A DNA stretch of 64,000 nt from Portunus trituberculatus. Taxonomy: Eukaryota > Arthropoda > Malacostraca > Decapoda > Portunidae. Position numbers and translations under genes: made by a program. Where the stretch lies: contig NC_059257.1 of NCBI RefSeq assembly GCF_017591435.1, positions 1,796,826 to 1,860,825 of the forward strand, in the 5' to 3' direction. Below the pieces are notes generated by a model. That model searched no databases and was not told where the DNA came from. It saw nothing but the letters and a program-made list of their open reading frames with translations. This document shows positions 60,394 through 64,000 of this stretch, one piece after another (position 1 is the first letter of the stretch; each line of letters opens with the position of its first letter).

Positions 60394-62043
60394 ATTTACC
60401 TAGTTGTAGTTTTACAGGGCCTGGGCTTTATGCTCGTGTGGCCCCGTCTCCATATCTACACTTATCCAATCTTACTTTAAAAGTATGCACATTCGTTGCA
60501 GACACTACTTCTTCATTTAAACTGTTCCACGTCTCAATACATCTTTGGAAACTATATTTTTAACATCTCTCAGACATTTCCTTTTCTCAGCTTTTTACTA
60601 TGCGATCTTGTGAATGTCATATTCTTCTCTCAGGATCAGTTTCTCATTATCCACTTGGTCCATTCCGTTGATCAATTTAAAAATTTGTATCAGGTCTCTC
60701 TTTCTTTGTTCCAGGGTTGGTAGATCCATAGCCTTTAGTCTCTCCTCATATGTCATCCCTTCAAATTCTGGAACCATTCTTGTAGCCATTTTTGTAGTCT
60801 CTCCAATTTCCTTATGTGTTTCTTTTATAAGGGGTCCACACTACTCCTGCATATTCCAATCTGGGTCTTATTAAAGTACTTATCAATTTCTTCATCATTT
60901 CTTTGTCCATGTGGTGAAATGCTAATATTCCTTAGCAAATTATATGTTTCTCTAAAAATTCTATCAATATGGCTTACTGGTTGATTGTTTTCTTCCATCT
61001 TCTTTTCCTTTTTTACTTTCTCCAGTTCTACTCCATCTCCCATCTTATAGATTCCCAGGTGTCTTTCACTCTTTCCCATTTCCATTACATGGCTTTTGTT
61101 CACATTGAATTCCATTTCCCACTTTTTGCTCCATTCCCATATCTTATTTAGGTCTTCTTGCAGTATTTCACAATCCTCTTTTTGCTTTATAACTCTGCAC
61201 AGTTTGTATCATCTGCAAACAGATTTATGTAGCTGTTCACTCCTTCTGGCATGTCGATAATATAAATGAGGAAAAGTATTGGTGCCAATACTGACCCTTG
61301 TGGACTCCGCTTTATACTGCTCTCCACTTGGACTTCATATCTTTAACTACTGTCCTTATTTCTCTTCAAATAATTTTCTATCCATCTCAATGTGCTTCCT
61401 TTTAAGCCATTCTCCTCTAACTTCCATAGTAATCTTGCATGTGGCACTTTGTCAAAGCCTTTTTAAATCCAAATAAATACAGTCAACCCATCCTCTCTCT
61501 CTTGTACTCTATCAACTATTCTAGAATAGAAACTCAGTAAATAAGTTACACAAGACCGTCTTTTCCTAAAACCAAATTGGCTATTTGATATTAATTTGTT
61601 GTCTTCAAGGAACTCGATCCATTGTTTCTTTATTATTCTTTCACACATCTTGCATATTACACTAGTTAGTGATACCGGTCTGTAATTTAAAGGTTCTTCC
61701 TTCCTTCACTCTTATATATGGGAACCATCAGCTCTTTTCCATTCTACTGGTACTGTTCCATTTTCTATTGAGCATTTTATGATGTATGTAGGACTTGCTA
61801 GTTCTTCCCTACATTCTTTCAGTATTCTGTCTGAGACTTCATCTGGATTGCCTTGTCTTCATGAGTTCCTTCATTAAAATTATTCAAGCTTGGTTACAAT
61901 CTCTTTCATATAGACTGTCTCTCTATTACCCTGTGGCCTTTCAAATTTAGATTCCTTAGTAAAGACCTCCTGGAATTTATTATTTAATAGTTCTGCTATA
62001 GTTTTTGGGTCTTCCACCATCCCGTTCTCTCTTTTTAGGGGTA
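60394..62043 (-). mobile_element. LINE Q inserted in LINE P
   Basis: - strand, 5' truncated. From the upper end: ENGMVEDPKTIAELLNN (62010-61970), NYRPVSLTSVICKMCERIIK (61620-61680), SQFGFRKRRSCVTYLL, a broken palm, MEFNVNKSHVMEMGKSER (61080-61115) and ATRMVPEFEGMTYEERLK (60740-60789). The 3' end is CAGGCCCTGTAAAACTACAACTAGGTAAATA at 60394-60424 in reverse. Closer to A1 than to M/P. Six or more frame breaks. No target duplication is visible. Confidence 0.8.
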
Positions 62044-63475
62044 GGAAACCTCCATACGAACAGGATTAGTCCCGAAAGAGTGGAAAAGAGCTGACATTGT
62101 GCCTATATATAAGAATGGTAGTAGAATGGAACCGCTAAATTATAGACCAGTATCGTTGACTAGTATATTGTGCAAGGTATTTGAAGAAGTAATTAAAGCT
62201 AAGTGGAGTGAGTATCTAGAAAGTGAAAACATTCTGAGTGAAAGGCAGTTTGGTTTCAGTAAAGGAAGATCGTGTGTATCCAATTTATTATGTTTTTATT
62301 CAAGAGTGACTGACATACTACAACATAGAGAGGATGGGTGGATGCTATCTACCTGGACTTGAGAAAGGCCTTTGATAAAGTACCACACAATAGACTGATG
62401 TGGAAACTAAAGATGATTGGAGGAGTAAATGATAAACTAGCAAAATGGATGGAAAATTACTTAATGGGAAGAGAAATGAGAACAGTGGTGAGAGGAAGGA
62501 AGTCCGAGTGGAAGAAGGTAACCAGTGGAGTTCCACAAGGGTCAGTGTTGGGTCCCATCATGTTTTTTTATTTATGTTAATGATATGCCAGTAGGAATTG
62601 ACAGTTATATGAACATGTTTGCGGACGATACTAAACTTATGAGGAGAGTAAATAATGTGGAAGATTGTAACAAGTTACAGGAAGATCTTGATAAAATATA
62701 TGAGTGGAGTAAGGAGTGGCAGATGGAATTCAATATAGACAAGACCCATGTTATGAAAATGGGAAGAAGTAGATACAGACCAAACAGGGATTACAGGCTG
62801 GGTGATGAGAAAATTAAAGAGACCAATGAGGAGAAAGATTTAGGAGTAACCGTGCAAAACACCTTGTCACCAGAGAAACACATTAACAAGATTTTTGGGA
62901 AACATACAACATGCTTCAAAATATTGGCCTTGCATTCCACTACCTAGATGAAGGAATGATGAAGATATTATGTACCTTAATAAGACCCTAGCTAGAATAT
63001 GCAGCATGTGTCTGGTCACCGCATATGAAGAAAAATGTGAAGAAGGTGGAAAGGGTACAGAGGCTGGCAACAAGGATGGTACCAGGACTCAGGGGAGTTA
63101 GACTATGAGGAAAGACTGAGGAAGCTGGGGCTGACCACATTAGAAGAGAGAAGAACAAGAGGAGACATGATAACTATGTATAAATTGGTGAACAAGATTG
63201 ACATACTGGATAGAGAGTTGATAAAGGTGACCACAAGTAATCATCTCCGAGGAGATGGAGAAAAGCTAATAAAGGACATCTGTCTAAATGACGTGAGTAA
63301 ATACAGTTTCCCGCATCGTAACATTGATAAGTGGAATAAACTGAGCAGTGATGTCGTTGACGCGGTGTGTGTCAATCAGATGAAAGAGAGATATGACAGG
63401 AATTGACAAGGAGACAGGACACAGAGAGCTTAGCTCAGGCCCTGTAATACACAAATAGGTAAATACAAATAGGTA
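62044..63475 (+). pseudogene. LINE P RT, palm to C-terminus
   Basis: PIYKNGSRMEPLNYRPVSL, SERQFGFSKGRSCVSNLLC, AIYLDLRKAFDKVPHNRL (motif A), SGVPQGSVLGPIMFF (B), YMNMFADDTKLMRR (C), WQMEFNIDKTHV and NEEKDLGVTVQNTLSPEKH. Small indels near 62340, 62575, 62905 and 63090 break the frame. The end reads RNIDKWNKLSSDVVDAVC before a stop and the tail of two CAAATAGGTAAATA units. Confidence 0.85.
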
Positions 63476-63602
63476 AAATACACATTATGTCTGGTTCATT
63501 ATTTCTTAGGTAATCCATACATTCTAGCCTCTTAGACAGAAATCCATCTATATTCATGTAAGTCACTTTTATTCCATTCCTAGTCTCATTCTTCCATGTA
63601 AT
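63476..63602 (-). mobile_element. LINE M, piece 1 (5' end)
   Basis: - strand ITWKNETRNGIKVTYMNID then GFLSKRLECMDYLRNNEPD and IMC at 63483, matching 58955-59073 of copy P almost exactly. Homology begins abruptly at 63602, so this is the 5' truncation point of M. The rest of M continues at 58343 on the far side of LINE P. Confidence 0.8.
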
Positions 63603-63892
63603 GTCCACCCTGGGCGTCACAACATTCGACCTGACCACCCTCCTGGCGGCCTCAAGTATCCATCTGGGAACCTGCAGTCTTTGGGCGTGTGGTAATCAAT
63701 ATATTCCTACATAGTTGTAAATAATATACCAATATAACAATATAACCTTTTACTTACCTGAATAACCATAAAAAATTATTGGTTGAAAACTCGATAATAT
63801 GCTTTGAAAGTACAAAAACTCGAGTTATGTACAAAATCGACTTACGTCATGTTACAGGAACGTAACTCTGACATAACTCGGGACATTACTGT
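63603..63892 (-). repeat. Tigger-type terminal sequence
   Basis: Read on the - strand from 63892: ACAGTAATGTCCCGAGTTATG, GAGTTACGTTCCTG, CGTAAGTCGATTTTG and ACATAACTCGAG, a typical Tigger terminal repeat beside TA repeats (63893-63906). The adjacent stretch to 63603 has no clear transposase frame. Different from the T1 and T2 ends. Confidence 0.55.
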
Positions 63893-63950
63893 ATATATAT
63901 ATATATCTGTCTATTTCTCTGCACCATGTCCAAGAGATAAGCTTCAGGCA

Positions 63951-63980
63951 ATACACACACACACACACACACACACACAC
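63951..63980. repeat. (AC)n microsatellite
   Basis: 30 bp of AC dinucleotide directly before the LINE start at 63981. Confidence 0.95.
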
Positions 63981-64000
63981 GGGACACCGTCGATGGCGGA
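63981..64000 (+). mobile_element. 5' start of another A1-family LINE
   Basis: The last 20 bases (GGGACACCGTCGATGGCGGA) match 27221-27240 at 19 of 20 positions, the 5' end of LINE A1. The element continues beyond the window. It starts directly at the end of an (AC)n tract. Confidence 0.6.

Larger units (their letters stand above)
58344..63475 (+). mobile_element. LINE P, same family as M, inserted in M in opposite sense
   Basis: Pieces 58344-60393 and 62044-63475. Contains the ORF1 C-terminal half, endonuclease, RT and 3' tail ACAAATAGGTAAATACAAAT. It lies between IMC (63483) and ETKLRPE (58343) of LINE M's endonuclease. 5' truncated in ORF1. Interrupted at 60394-62043 by LINE Q; the family sequence resumes base-perfect across that insertion (GATATTGT|GGAAACC). 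Confidence 0.85.

Overview
This window is repeat-dominated eukaryotic genomic DNA, most likely from a decapod crustacean and perhaps a crab. The basis for that is inference: arthropod-type TAGG/TTAGG-like blocks, dense AT, AC and AG dinucleotide tracts, many jockey/CR1-like LINEs, Tigger/pogo, Tc1, Harbinger, hAT and piggyBac-like DNA transposons, and a Ty3/gypsy lineage with a C[IV]DD reverse-transcriptase box. There are no operons or bacterial signals. Nearly every long open frame belongs to a mobile element, and most are broken.

Host coding sequence is sparse. The clearest case is a pair of internal exons of a glucoside xylosyltransferase gene (GXYLT family, adds xylose to O-glucosylated EGF repeats such as those of Notch) at 41132-41266 and 41538-41730 on the + strand, with canonical splice sites. 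A second spliced-looking exon at 23520-23672 encodes most of a THAP zinc finger, from either a host gene or a P-element-like transposon.

Layout. 0-1.3 kb: pogo-like fragment and an LTR-like remnant. 1.3-3.3 kb: hAT transposase (- strand), 5' truncated. 3.3-11.15 kb: two Ty3/gypsy elements in tandem on the - strand; the second keeps a pair of ~180 bp LTRs and a polypurine tract. 11.2-16 kb: tRNA-derived SINE, Tc1-like foldbacks, a LINE end. 16-20 kb: Harbinger fragment and a Tigger element whose end abuts a 551 bp pure (AT)n. 20.5-26.2 kb: LINE end, a 372 bp tandem duplication, MITEs, the THAP exon, a foldback MITE and a 35-copy 25/26 bp minisatellite. 27.2-31.3 kb: a LINE with most of its length. 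33-38.2 kb: LINE, Tigger-type MITE carrying a gypsy protease fragment, then a nearly identical 0.92 kb inverted repeat around two (AT)n tracts. 38.3-41 kb: hAT and LINE ends. 41.1-41.7 kb: GXYLT exons. 41.9-48.2 kb: a Tigger element split by a 5 kb LINE.

48.2-63.6 kb is the most informative part: one LINE (called M, - strand) is broken into four pieces by three separate insertions, two of which carry further insertions: a BS/jockey-like LINE that itself received a CR1-type LINE with a zinc-ribbon plus SGNH-esterase ORF1; a piggyBac-like element flanked by TTAA; and a second copy of M's own family (P, + strand) that itself received another LINE (Q). Matching the ends of the pieces reconstructs the order of insertion. 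The window closes with a Tigger-type terminal sequence and the first 20 bases of another LINE.
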